DNA from: Apiosordaria backusii
Taxonomy: Eukaryota; Ascomycota; Sordariomycetes; Sordariales; Lasiosphaeriaceae
DNA: 64,000 nt
NCBI GenBank assembly: GCA_030549205.1
Contig: JAUKTV010000007.1
Coordinates: 806,001-870,000 of the forward strand
Reading direction: 5' to 3'
The number at the start of each line of letters is the position of its first letter. Position 1 is the stretch's first letter. Below are positions 44,201 through 55,926 of the stretch, one piece after another. A program made the position numbers and the translations under genes. The notes beneath the pieces are model-generated. The model saw only the letters and a program-made list of their open reading frames with translations. It searched no databases and had not been told where the DNA came from.

Positions 44201-47200
44201 CTCCACAGTCGTTCCCGCAGAACGCAACATTGGAACGGTGTTCCCCGGTCACCACCTCGCACCGTGTAAGTATGTACATACACATTTCGGATATGCGCCG
44301 GCCGAAAATTCCCAGGTTTTTATTTTTTTGCGGAGACGGGGACGGGCACGGGAAAGCAAAAGCGGGATGTTGCACGCGCGCAAACAATGGTACACGATAC
44401 TAACACTAATACTGTACCATTATATGTGTGGAAGATCCTTCTATTAGCAACATTCTTCTACGGATGCTACGCTGGGAATGGTGAGTGCGGTAACGATTCT
44501 CGAAATAGTAGCGGGAAGGTAGGTAGGTTGTCGAAAATATTCAATAGTACGGACCCGGCACCAAGTTTTTGCTGTGAGGGGGAGGCTCCCGCTCGAAACC
44601 GAACCGTTCTCCAAAAATGGGGGGGTGAGCCTCGGTATGCGGATATATACGATTAGTTAACTGCCTTGCCTATTCAACGTCATCCTCGGGGACATACATA
44701 GGTAAAAATGAACGGCGAACGGCCAAACGGCCGGGCAACAGCAGCAGGCTGGGAAGCGAGTTGTCGATACCTACTGGGTATGCTTGGAAATTCCTCACAC
44801 AGATTGGACAGATGCAACACCCGCCATTTTGCTTCTTTTTTGAGAGCTTCCCAGCCAGTCGATGGGTGCTGCAAGAGTGCAAACTGGAACCCCTGTCCAG
44901 CTCAAAAGCAATCCCAGAGCCGCCGCATGTACATTTGTAAGTGCATGCCCAGCAGGGCAGGGTGAGGGTGAGGGCTGCAAGTTGGGACGAGAGCGTCACC
45001 ACCACCTGCAAGAGTTGTTTCTTCTTCTTTGCCTTGCTGGAATGTAATATGTAAAAAGAACTGAAAGGCTGAACAGCAGCTGTGTTACGTGATAGGTTTG
45101 CGTGAGCAGCGAGTGCGAGTACCTACCAGGTAGTATGTGGTGATGACTCAGGCGCGGATGGGGGGCGGCCATGATGAAATCACAACAATCAGAGTCAACA
45201 ACGGCTTTTTATTGTCTCCTCCTCTTCTTCTTTTTCCCAGAGCCCGTGAACGTGTAACTCCGGAAAATGAGTTCAAGACCAAGGCACCAGTCAGTCAACA
45301 ATGTCTCTTTGCATGTCTGAGCCAGTCCAGTCCAGTCAGGTACATGCCTGTCTTTTTTGTCTCGATCCTTTTTCTAACGCCCGCCGCCCCGAGGATCTGT
45401 ATCTGTGGCCGCCCGTTGCGAGAGATTGTGTGAGACAAGGAACTTGTGGGCTTCTATTCTTTCTATTGGCAGTTTCTTCCTCCCCCGCTTCCGAGGTATA
45501 CATAGACAAGCTCCGAGACATTTGTGAAAAGAAGGAGTCGAGTGGCTTTTCCCTTCCAACGGTCGTCGGTCTAAGAGTCACCGAGAGGAGCAACGAGTAA
45601 TGTTGCTCTGTACCACATACGTGGGTGGTGAGATACAAAAGACGGTGGGTTTATCACTCATTTTCGATTCCTGAGGCTGCAAAAGCCCCATGAGGAAATT
45701 CCCCCATGACCAGGCGGGCTACAGCTGAACTTCAGCGTGCCCCAGCTCTCAGCTCGATCGCTGCCATGCGTGTAATAAAGGCTGCTTGATCTTTTCTCCT
45801 CTCTTTTCTCCTCGGAAAACAATACAAGAAACCTACCGGTGCTGCTTTCCCAGAGGGTGGGTGTTGACAAGCAAAATCAGGATTTGACCTTAGGCCCTGC
45901 TCAAGGGCCGGCAGGGCTGTCAACCATTTTGGGATATCTCCCCCCCCCCTCTTCTCTGACGTGGCTCCTACCACTGCCGTATCTTAATCTATTCCGCTGG
46001 CTTGCGGCGCTTCGCTTTCGTCTTTTTGTAATCCCCCCCGGGCGGCTGGCGCTGGCCGACAAGAACGGTCAAGTTGAACTCGTACCTTGCCCGATCTGAA
46101 GGTCGATTTCCTGATCACACCCACCCCCTTTTTTTCCAGGAATTTTGGCCCCTCCTTCCCTTCCCAAGCAGAGGATACTAGTCGAGAATGAGTGCATCAT
46201 CCTTTCCTGCATGTCTCTCTTCCTGCCTCGTTGATGAAATAAATAATGGGTCTGGGTCCTTCTTTTCTTCCCTCTGAAGGCCGGGCTGGCGGTAAGCTTG
46301 GGGCTGGATAAGAATGGTGTAATATTCTCTCCATGAAAGTACATATTTTTGCCACCCACACACTCTCTGCATCTGATGAAGCTCGCGTAGGCAGGTTAGG
46401 AGTATGGAAGTGAGACAAATTGACGACAATAGGCATTGTTTGCTTTATAAGTATGCAAGAATGAGCACATAGGGAAGGCTCTGCACCTAGTAGTCCTTGG
46501 CCAGTGGGCTGGGGTGTTAGTCGTGATCTTTTCCGTGTGGTGTGGTAGAGGCAAGGGAGGAGGCAATCCTCATCGGAGTTGGCAGTCTCATCATGATGAC
46601 CCAGCATATTCACAGCTGTCACGGCAGCAGCCAAAGCAGCTGGAAGGGGTGCGATGGCCGGCGTAACGCCCTCCTCTACAGCTCGCGCTGCCTGCATGAA
46701 GTGTATGTAGGCCTGTGGGTAGACAAACAGCCTGCGTTCTCCCGATCTCCAGTGCTTCTCGTCTCTCACCACTTCTCCTGCTTCATCGCCCAGTCCAGCC
46801 TGCATGCTGAAGACTCAAGTCAGTACACAACAACCCTGTGGCGTCTCGGCCGACCCCTTCCAGCTCATCCAAGTTTCCAATGTGGAAGAACGGCGTAAAA
46901 CGGTCAGCTAGCCCCAGTCCCCCTTTCTTCCCCGCTGGCCTTGGTCTGGACCCCGACTACCACCTTCTTGCCGGGCAGGCCGGGTTCCCGGGGATGTAGA
47001 GAGGTTTTGTCCAACACACCGTCACGCAGAGGTAGATGATGTACGGTCTACCGCTCTGCTGCAACCGACCGTTGAGTTTGTCTGGCTGGGGAACTTTTGA
47101 CTCACAATTTATCGAATAAATAAGGCTAGCAGATATGTGCTACACATCCATTTTGACAATTATCAATGATCCGAATGGCCGGATCGACGAAGTGGGTGAG

Positions 47201-50098
47201 TTGGACAAGTGCGTGTCAGCCCCCTTTTCTCTCTCGTGCTTTGAGGGACGGTGGGTTTCCTGTCTCGGTTAGGAATTCCTTATTTGTCTTGTCTCCACGT
47301 CTTGTTCTATGTTTGCTTTTCTTGAAGGAAGTGATACCAATAACGTAGGAAAGAAGAAGCATATGTGTTGAGTTGGAGGAGATGTAGGGACTGTAGTAGA
47401 GTAGCAACTATCGGGGTGCTATGCGTACCTTTACATCCCTAGGTACTGAACTATACGGTGACTGTGCCTGCCTAACTTGACCTTGGGGCTAGCGGCATAT
47501 CACTGTTCCTCAGATTTGAGGAACAACAAGTTTATTGGACTGCTTGCTGAAGTCAATTGTTCATTACATCCGTTGGTAGGTGATTTTAGCATCCACGTAC
47601 ACTAGGCCTCATAAGGAAGCCTCATGAGACTAGACAAGAGGTGAGAAGGGTAAACTCACCAGGAAAGTTTTGTGGTGACAGAACAACGACGGCGGCATCG
47701 GACAGCACACACACGCACTTCTTGGCCGTTCAAGGAAGTGAGAAGCGTCGAGTTTCGTCCTACGGCAGCACCGCATCAGGACCTCCACATCTAGCTCCTA
47801 GAGAGCTGCACCGTTATGTAGGGGTGGGTCGCTGTCGCTCGCTGATGCATCATCGACGCCAGCACTCATCCAATTTCTCGAGTACAGATGCTACATGACC
47901 ATTGCCATTGGTAGACACTTGGAAGATGGGTACATGTCGGTGCCAAAGCTGGATGGCGATGTACATACAAGTGCCAGGTACTGGTACCAACACTGATGAG
48001 CAGGTGAAAGTTCTGCGCATGAGCACCTCCCATCTGCTCTTAGAGACGGGAGATGATATCTGATATTCCCTCCCGGACCATGACGCCGGTTCCGCGGTTT
48101 GAGATTGACAGACTTCCGGAGAGGCTTTGTTGTCGTTGCATAACATGGGTAAGGGACCCGACCATACGGAAATGACGAGAGGAACGGTGTCTTGGTAAAA
48201 CGGTGGGCTACTTTGTTATCAAGGTGAGGCATGGATAGGTATGGTGAAATCGCTTACCAACGCTGATCAGAATCATCTCTTGGGTTGTGTTTTGTGAGTT
48301 TTGGCGGTACGCGATAAATAGGGGTAACGTTGAGAAAAATGCATTGGTTGGCTGTGGTTGCTCGGAAAAGTTTGGTTGCACTTTGCCTGCTCAGCTGTAC
48401 TGGGTTAGTTGACTCCACGAACAATCCCAAAAGGGAAATATACCGGTTGTGATAATCGCTTCGTGACAGCTGAGAATCGAGGTTGAGCGGGCTTTTTTGA
48501 CGATGATTGGGATGATGAGTGGGTTCGTTGCTGATGGCTGGGATTTATGGCAATAGGTGGGATCGAGGGAGGTCTGTTGACCGGCGCCCTGTTTGGTGGA
48601 TTGCGACAAGGCTTCGATGGTACCTGACAAGCAAAAGAATCTTCAGAGGAAGGAAAAATGAAAGCTGAATATGAAGATAAAAATTTGATGCTCAATGCGA
48701 CGTGGAAGCTGGGATTGGAGGGGGTGTTCTGGCCAAGCTCGTTCTCGAGGTCCTCACCAGAGGGTGAAGACGATCTACACGCGCAGGACAGACAAGGTGG
48801 TGGCTTTCGGAGTTCAGCATCCGTCTCGGCATGGTTATGTTGCGACTCCTTCTCAGAGAGTAATGTTATGAAGGGTGGGAGCGACCCTCTAAGCTGCCGC
48901 CTCGCTCCTGCGTTCCCGGACAAGCCGGACCAGAGTCACCAGATCTTCCTGGGGCATCAAAGAACCACGGCCATGCCTGCGAGATCCTCCCTGGACGGAG
49001 TAGTGAAGGACTAATTGTCTTGGTGGTGACTTCCACTTCTCGTAGAAATTCCTCTTGCTGCCTTCCAGGTTCCCATCGGACTGCCTCGCTCCTTCCGGCA
49101 CTCATCTCATCAACGCAAGTGGAAGCGATGGGAGGCGCAGGTCGTGCTTTCCTACACCTTAGCTCTAGTCTCAGGCGACGGAAGGAACTCTGCATAGCAG
49201 CCGAGGCCAAGCTACTGGGACCCTACCTACTTCAGGTCTCACGACTGAGCTCTGCAGACTGTCGGGGCACTCAAGGCAAGGTAATGACACATACCTCCAG
49301 CTGCTGATCTCCGTTATACCTTCCAGGTTGTCATCCCTCCTACGGGTTCCCTCTTCAGTTCGTCAAGTCTCATCACCTTGATGCTCGAGCGGAGTTGAAC
49401 ATCTTTCAACTGTGAGGGCAAATGTCACTCCAAAAAAAACTGAGGGTCGAGAAACAAAGATCCCGATGACCGCTGGTTGCTGTCTTTGATGGCTTCCGAC
49501 CTCTGATGAGTCGGACCAGAGCACTCTGCAGTTGAAGACACCCTATTGTATCTGAGGTTTGTCTGCCTCTGAGGTCTGTATATGTCCGACGTCTGTCATA
49601 ACGGAGGCCGTCATAACTGAGGCCTGTCTGAGGCCCATGTAGAGTTTAGCTGCAGTTTATCTGTCACAATACCCAAGCATATAGCATTGTCACGGCTCTC
49701 TTTTATACGTCTCACTCATTGTTCACAAGAAAAGAAGGCTATCGGCCAGGCTGGCAAATTTAAATGATGTTCCGATTATGCTCTACTAACTGTTTTTCCA
49801 GGTTGACTTGCGATTACCTTATTAATGTGGTGTACCAATTTTGTCGACTCTATTGTCTAGCATCTATCTCGTCAATCTACTTTCTTTTTAGACCACCCCA
49901 TTACTCCTAATTCACCATAAACCAAAACCCATACTCATATAATCCTAACTCTACCTCTAACCTCTTATCTCATCCCATCTTCATCTACATATCCCATAAA
50001 CATCCTAACCCTCCCACCCACCTCATTCCCATCCATCAACATAACAACCCCTCTAGAAAAGGCCATAACATAAACATAACAATCATGATCATCTCACA
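38208..50098. other. Long gene-poor region upstream of the Myb regulator, 11.9 kb
   Basis: No convincing coding region is seen. Open frames such as 46197-46805 (-), 45301-45600 (+) and 48405-48923 (-) have no family similarity I recognise. The first few hundred bases are the Myb leader and promoter; the rest may hold distal regulatory sequence or non-coding transcripts. The last 250 bases (about 49850-50098) are C/A/T-rich and low in G, the 3' flank of the 2EXR gene. Confidence 0.5.
38317..38349. repeat. (GGT)n(GAT)n compound microsatellite
   Basis: Lies in the leader just upstream of the Myb start codon; in the sense strand of that gene it reads (ATC)n(ACC)n. Confidence 0.9.
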
Positions 50099-51268
50099 TT
50101 ATCCCACCCACCCTCCTACTACACCTCCTTTACTCACCCCCAAAAACCTTCCCCTCCCACGTCTCCCTACTACTAACCCCCCTTCCTCCACTCCAAAATA
50201 CTCCCCCCCAAACCCAAACCTCGCCAGTCCCTCCCTACACTGCCATCTAACCCAATACCCCCAATCCAACCCCGCAATCCTCGGCACCATCCCACTCCCA
50301 AAAAGCCCATTCTCCACCACCAGCACGCTCTCCACCGAGTCCAACACCAACGCCTGCCTCGTCTCCATGAAACCCCCCGCCTGGCCCCCAGCTAAGCAGA
50401 CATGCCTCACCAACCGCAAATCCGGCGTCAGCCTAATGAGGTTCTTCCCCGCCGCCGAACTCATCACATCGTTCGACAGCCCAATCACATCCCTCTTCAA
50501 GTCGACATAGATCCTCGGCTGCGGGTGGCCCCTCGGCGCCAGTCCCAGTCGGTACCGCTTCAGGGCAACAGCTCTCGACTCGGCGCAGACGCTCAAAAGA
50601 ACCGGGGGAGGGGTGCTGGAAGAGAAGATGTTGCTCGTGTTGGAGGAAGAAGAGGAGGTCTTGTTGTTGTTGCCGGAAGTGGTGGAAAAGGGGTACTTCT
50701 CGCCTTCTCTCTGGTTGAAACTTGCTCCCCGAGCTCTTCTTTGCCTACCACCAGCAGCAGCAGTGGCAACTCGACGGGCTACTTTGCTGATGAGACCTTC
50801 CGTAAGAGAAGAGGAGGATTTTGGGAGCTGCAACATCACGATTCTGCTTTCCGGTAAAGCCTCAGCCCAGATTTGCTGGCGTAGCTCGGCGGGGAGAAAT
50901 CGGAATTTGGGAAACGTGGTAGGGGAGCCTTTGGGGAGGGGTTTCAGAACGGAAGAGGAGTGAAGAGGGATGGAGTCGTCATCACGGGATTTGGAGGTCC
51001 AAAGTCGGCGCTCTTCGCTGTGTTCCTGACAGGCTTCCTGACATAGGCGAGCATAAGAACGGATACGCTCGCTGAACCAGCCGCAGAGGATGGAGATTTT
51101 GAGAAAGAGCCGGATCCAGTAGCAGTCGGAGCTGCTGCTGGTGTTGGCCAGCATGGACGGTCGGCGGTCGGGGAGGGTGGTGGTGGTGGTGATGATTGTC
51201 GTGCTGGAGGGGTCAAAGGTGGGTGTCCAGGAGGAGAGGGTGGCTAGGCCGTAGAGGGGGTCTAACAT
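50099..51268 (-). CDS. 2EXR-domain protein
   Basis: 2EXR proteins form a large, mostly uncharacterised family in filamentous ascomycetes, named for a paired ExR motif; no biochemical role is known to me. From ATG 51268 the protein has 389 residues. The domain starts at about 119 with FPKFRFLPAELRQQIW and ALPESRIV, and resumes at about 223 with VLLSVCAESRAVALKRY and the IYVDLKRDVIGLSND segment. Between the halves lies an insertion of about 75 residues rich in Ser, Asn and basic residues, which is common in this family. The C-terminal 30 residues are Gly-rich. The frame is open further upstream and an ATG at 51463 would add 65 residues, but that part is low-complexity; 51268 (AAAATG) was preferred. 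Confidence 0.75.
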   Translation of the reverse strand: MLDPLYGLATLSSWTPTFDPSSTTIITTTTTLPDRRPSMLANTSSSSDCYWIRLFLKISILCGWFSERIRSYARLCQEACQEHSEERRLWTSKSRDDDSIPLHSSSVLKPLPKGSPTTFPKFRFLPAELRQQIWAEALPESRIVMLQLPKSSSSLTEGLISKVARRVATAAAGGRQRRARGASFNQREGEKYPFSTTSGNNNKTSSSSSNTSNIFSSSTPPPVLLSVCAESRAVALKRYRLGLAPRGHPQPRIYVDLKRDVIGLSNDVMSSAAGKNLIRLTPDLRLVRHVCLAGGQAGGFMETRQALVLDSVESVLVVENGLFGSGMVPRIAGLDWGYWVRWQCREGLARFGFGGEYFGVEEGGLVVGRRGRGRFLGVSKGGVVGGWVG

Positions 51269-52832
51269 TTTGGGCGGTGGCGGTGGTGGTGTTGTTATGA
51301 CCGGGTGGTAATTAGGGAGGGTGATCGACACCGCGGAGGGGACCGTAGTGGATGACGGGTAGGGAGGAGTCAGCCGCTCGCAGAGCGGCGAAGACAGGAT
51401 GGATGCTGAGCAAGATGATGACAAAAGCTGGGTTGTGTCTTGGCCAGGGTGGTGGTGGATCATATACTCGGAATGTAAACAAGCCACACCATGGTCGAGC
51501 GTCTGTCAACTTGACAAACACAACTGCCCCTTTTGTTATTTTTGCGAAACCCCCGCTCGTGAAAGCGGATGGGCCAAACCTATTCTCTACGCCGGGATAG
51601 TTCGTACCCATGCAGGTGAACTCCATTAGAGCCACGTGGGTGGTTGCCGCTACTGTGTGATCCAGACTCTCCAGAATCTGGAGAAGGGGATTTCTTTTGC
51701 TTGTCCACAGTTTCAGGAGCAGAATGGACGCACGCTAGAGGGATCAAACAGGCGCCGTTGGAGTACCATCGGGACTGGGCCGAGGGGTGCGTTAAGGTTT
51801 GATAGCACGAACGGGCGTCTCAGGGCAGCTTAGGAAGGCTAGAGGGGAAGTGTTGTGCTCAACTGCCAGGGGCAATGGCCTGAAAGGAGGTTTGGTGTAC
51901 TGTCTGTGAGATACTCGGCCGTGAGTTCCTGTCGGATGTCGGAGAGTTGCCTGATTCCGGCATAAAAGGGAGAGCATCGCCAGGCATTTGGAAGGTCGCT
52001 TGCTTTGGGATCGCTCTTTCATGCGAGAATCGGCGAATTCCTGGGGCTGGTCGATCTCATGCATGTACACTCGAGACTCTAGGCCCAAGGTATTGGTATT
52101 CCAACCTTGACGGCATACCAGCCTGACTGGCCGGAGGGAAGTTGTCGCGACACCCACAAAGGGAATCCGTGCTTGCTTTTGGATGGAGAAGCAAAAGGAG
52201 GTGCTCTTCCGTCCTGCTGGATTTCTGGGACACGGTTCTGTAAGTTTTAAATTCAACATCCAAGATCTCACTGTTAATAATGATTCGCATTGAGAAATCA
52301 GCTTCTTGGGTAGATGTTCACCGATATGGACAGTCAGGGCTGAGAATACCACCCAACCTCCCAATTGTGTCAACCGTGACTTCGAAGCAACTATCAAGAG
52401 CAACGCGATAACGCCGCCCCTGCCATCACATGTCGGAGTGTGGGAAACAAATTCCGGCCATTAGTTGTATGCCGAACCAACAGCCAGAGCACCGAACCAC
52501 CGGAAGCAAGACAAAGACCGAAACCTGCATTCGCTTGAAAGACCCAACTGTCCCTTTCATCTGCATGTTGAAAGATTATTGTATTGTGAAGCTCAGAGCT
52601 GTAGTGTTCTTGCTCTTTTTCGTAACTGCTAGTCCAAGTATTTCTACCACTGAACTTTAGCCTAATGAACAACTCGAGTTCCGTAGATGAGAAGCAATAG
52701 GCCGTCGAATAGAGAAATGCACTGTCGCAACATCGGGTATCGTATGTGGGTGTCGCAACTGAACGCCTTCTTGGTAATGACCTCTCTGAGATAAACAGTG
52801 CTTTTGGCGGTACGGACATAAACGTCGAAACC
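51269..52832. other. Intergenic, 2EXR gene to NAA20
   Basis: Promoter of the 2EXR gene on the left and 3' flank of NAA20 on the right. Open frames here, including 51792-52403 (-) and 52394-52900 (-), show no recognisable features. Confidence 0.5.
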
Positions 52833-53456
52833 TCACCATACGTCAGTAGGATCAACCTCGTGCTTCTCCCCATCGTCCCTAATGTGCTCCTTCTTGACAT
52901 CCCTCTTCAGTGGCTTGCGCATATCGTAGGCATCCTCGCTGTTCTGGGTAGGATCAGTTGAGTGGTCACCATAGTACTCCTTGACCACCCTAAAGATGCT
53001 GTAGCCCATGCTTTCGTAGAATTTGATGGCCTTGTGGTTCGTCTTCCGCACAAAGAGATCGACGAACCAGGCATTTCCAGCATCTCCTGCGGCCTCGAGT
53101 TGCTCGGTAAGCAGTTTGCCGATACCAAGTCGTCGAGCCTCGGGAGCCACAGTCACGGCTGTGATGTGGGCATGCCAAGGAAGGTAGTGCTCTGAGATTT
53201 TGTAGACGTTAGGAGACGACTCGAGCTTCCCCATTACTAAGAGGTATTTAGTATCAATCCTCTCCAAGAGGTGTAGTTTAAGCTTACTGTAACCAATGAT
53301 ATTGCCGTTCTCATCTTCAGCAACCTGAAAGAGTGATGGCCATTTCGCATAGTACTGGAGGTAAAAGGACAACTCATATGTCTCTGTGAGAGGATCTAGA
53401 TTGCATTTTGACAACTTGTTCAGGTCATCAGGCCTGAACCGGCGGAAATTGGCCAT
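52833..53456 (-). CDS. NAA20: N-terminal acetyltransferase B catalytic subunit
   Basis: NAA20 (yeast Nat3) is the GNAT-fold catalytic subunit of NatB, which with NAA25 acetylates nascent proteins starting Met-Asp/Glu/Asn/Gln at the ribosome. Exons 53456-53288 and 53236-52833 give 190 residues, the usual length. The 51-bp intron (GTAAGC, TACTAAA, CTTAG) restores the conserved GYIMGKLE at residues 55-62; reading through it would insert 17 residues without a stop. Other family features: FRRFRPDDL at the N-terminus, LDPLTETYELSFYLQY (20-35), HAHITAVTVAPEARRLGIG (78-96) with the acetyl-CoA loop RRxGxG, FVDLFVRKTNHKAIKFYESMGY (114-135), and DAYDMRKPLKRD (158-169). The start ATG at 53456 is the only one that gives this N-terminus. 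Confidence 0.95.
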   Translation of the reverse strand: MANFRRFRPDDLNKLSKCNLDPLTETYELSFYLQYYAKWPSLFQVAEDENGNIIGYSKLKLHLLERIDTKYLLVMGKLESSPNVYKISEHYLPWHAHITAVTVAPEARRLGIGKLLTEQLEAAGDAGNAWFVDLFVRKTNHKAIKFYESMGYSIFRVVKEYYGDHSTDPTQNSEDAYDMRKPLKRDVKKEHIRDDGEKHEVDPTDVW

Positions 53457-54570
53457 GTTTGTTGGGGACCTGGCTGACTTGGAGCTCCCAAGATCACTAT
53501 TAGATGGCGGGGAGCTTCAAAGTTGAGGGAAGACGTTAAAGTTGACGATAGCGGGGCAGTTTGCAATTTGACACCTGCTAACAGCATTTGATGCACTCTG
53601 CTTGCACATCTGCTAGGACAGCTGACGCCCAAACGGGAAAATAACGGCCCATGATTGGCTGCAAGAGGTGTCCTGCAGCGTCCCGCAACGCCCACACGCA
53701 CTGTGGCACCGGCCCCTGACGACCTCTTGTCAGGGTACCTGCGCGGATACCTGAGTCAAGGAGAGACACATGAAACTTAAACTTCATGGTTGCTATCATC
53801 GACTTTAGCAAGCGGTTCGACTTGTGATATCGTAATTGTCATCTTTCCGGCACCCAGGGTATCCCCTTCTGCATCAACAAAACGCTGTCCAAGCGAAGAC
53901 CCATGTCGGGACCAGTTTCCTGACAGGAATATAGTACCTCAGGTCTTAACAGACCACACCGCAGCCTTCACCGTTTCCAAGATAGCGATTACGTACCGGT
54001 CTCGGACCACCGATAACCTCTCACGACCCCGGCACCCTTCCCCTCGTCAGCACTCGGCCGACGGCAGTCAAGGCCAAAATTTATGCGACCTTCCCAAGTC
54101 CATCTGGAGAGCGAAACAGCTAGGAGAAGTTCATGCAAAGCTCGTCAATACTATCAACGACAGCATCTGCCCGTATACAAACCACGCAACACCTGACATC
54201 CACCGCTACTTTTTGCCCAACGACAAGCCCACCAAACACATACTAGGCCCACGCACGACCCCAACTATAGTTCAAGCATTCTGATATAGAATACCTCCTG
54301 TTCTTTCTCTCGGCCTTTTTTTTTTTTTTTTTTTTTTTTTCGTTCAACGTCAACAAACAATTTGTCACCTTGAGGCGAAGCCAACCACCTGAACCATCCA
54401 CACTCCCATCGTGACAAAACAGAACCCTTGCTGCGGGGGCCAAGCGAGCGACAGCAACATCTCATAGCACAAGCCTAGACCGACATTGCGATCATCTTCA
54501 CCCTGCCCGGTCATAGCCGCAACGCCAACCCTCCAAGCTCGCAATCTCGCGCGCAAATACCCCTTCCAAA
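53457..54570. other. Divergent promoter region, NAA20 and 54571 gene
   Basis: Lies between two divergent start codons and should contain both promoters and leaders. A T25 homopolymer sits at 54316-54340, 230 bases before the right-hand start. No gene is seen. Confidence 0.6.
54316..54340. repeat. T25 homopolymer
   Basis: Twenty-five T residues in the presumed promoter or leader of the 54571 gene; poly(dA:dT) tracts often exclude nucleosomes in fungal promoters. Confidence 0.9.
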
Positions 54571-55926
54571 ATGGCCTCACCACATACACCGCGCCATTCC
54601 CGCCATCCATCCCTCGACCTCAGCCAAACGACCTCTTACTCCCCCACCCACGAGCGCCGCCAGTCCAAGTCCTCCTCCTTCGCCGAACACCCCGGCACCC
54701 CCCTCCGCAACGGCTTCAACACCTCCGATATGGATCTAGGCATGATAAACGGCGATGGTGGAGGTGGAAACGGCCTAGGCAACCTCGCCGACGAGCTAGC
54801 TGGACTGGACGATGACTACGATGACTATGACGACTACGACGAAGATGCTCCCGATGGAGAATACGACGACGAAAACGAGCCACAACAAAGCCAGATAACC
54901 AGCCGTGGGAACAGCCCACGGAAACCCCCAGGAATCAGTTTTGAGGACACAGAGGAAGCAGACCCTGACCAGCAGCAGAAAGGCAGCCAACAGATACGAG
55001 ACAGCGGTGTCGATGTCGAGAGCAGCCCGTCACGGGCCAACAGTCTCCCGCACAGATTAAGAAACAACAGCCTTGGTGTACCCTCCCCCAACGGAAAGCA
55101 TCACCACCACAGGAGAAAAGGCAGCGAGTACGACGGTTCGGAATATGGCAGTGAGAGCGACCTCGATAACACCGGGATGCCACCCCGCCTAGTAGAGAAG
55201 ATGGACGAAGTGGAAAGTTTGGCGAGGAGAGGAACAGAAAAAACCGGGGGGCCGTTAGATGGGACGTTTATGAGGGTTACAGAAGGACTGCGGGATTTGG
55301 GGAGTCAGGGTGGTGTAGAGGGCGGTGCCACTAGGTAATTTCTTCCCTGGTATCATTTCCAGCACTGCCTTATACATGCTAACCGTTTTCTTCTTTTTTT
55401 TTTCAACAGGTTAATAACCGCCCACTCAGCCGTAACAACCCATCTCACCCATCAAACGAGGCAAATCCACAACCTCTCCTTCCCGCTTTTATCCCCCCTC
55501 GTAGCGCCCCCGGACCCGGAAGCAATCGAGGAGTTGCTGCCTATGCTCATCAGTCTTTCGGAACTTATGCCCCGCCCTTCGACGACCGCTCTCCAGTCGT
55601 TGTCGTCGCTTCATAGCCTGACGACCGATCTAGTTCAAACGCTCAACTACCTAAGCGATACGATTCACATGTCGAGGCAAACAACCAACATTGCCACGAG
55701 GAGGCTGAAATCGGCAAAGGACTTGGTGGCGGAGATGAAGCACGACGAGGAGCTGAGGGAGGAAGGGGAGAGGTGGCTGGCGAGGGGGAACTGGGGGGAG
55801 AGGCTGGAGAGGAGGGAGTGCGCGGGGGTGTGCGGGGAGGTGGTGGGGGGGTTTGAGAAGGTTTGTGAGGGGTGGAGGGAGAGGTTGGTGGAGTTGGCTA
55901 GGATGGAGGAGATGGGGCAGGCTTGA
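54571..55926 (+). CDS. Disordered plus helical protein of unknown function
   Basis: Exons 54571-55334 and 55410-55926 give 426 residues. The 75-bp intron has GTAATT, a GCTAAC branch site and TTCAACAG, and joins DLGSQGGVEGGATR to LITAHSAVTTHL. Residues 1-210 are disordered: an S/T/P-rich start, a run of Asp and Tyr (about 79-103), and Ser/Arg/His-rich stretches. Residues about 210-426 are helical, with RLVEKMDEVESL, DGTFMRVTEGLRDL, a Leu-rich segment (LLPMLISLSELM, LHSLTTDLVQTLNYLSDTIHMSRQTT) and a charged C-terminus with several Trp. I cannot place the family with certainty. A disordered septum- or microtubule-organising scaffold of the Mto2/SPA18 type came to mind but is unverified. Divergent from NAA20, convergent with the OGT gene. 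Confidence 0.85.

Noticed and set aside
45301..45600. 99-residue frame on the plus strand from an ATG
   Set aside because: Short, no family similarity, no consistent context; expected by chance in this much sequence.
46197..46805. 202-residue frame on the minus strand from a true ATG, with an Ala-rich first half
   Set aside because: No recognisable motif, second half looks like random composition, and no neighbouring exon could be linked to it. It remains the best candidate for a missed gene in this gap.
48405..49210. Overlapping minus-strand frames with some coding-like stretches
   Set aside because: Different stretches lie in different frames and I found no donor/acceptor set with a branch site that joins them.
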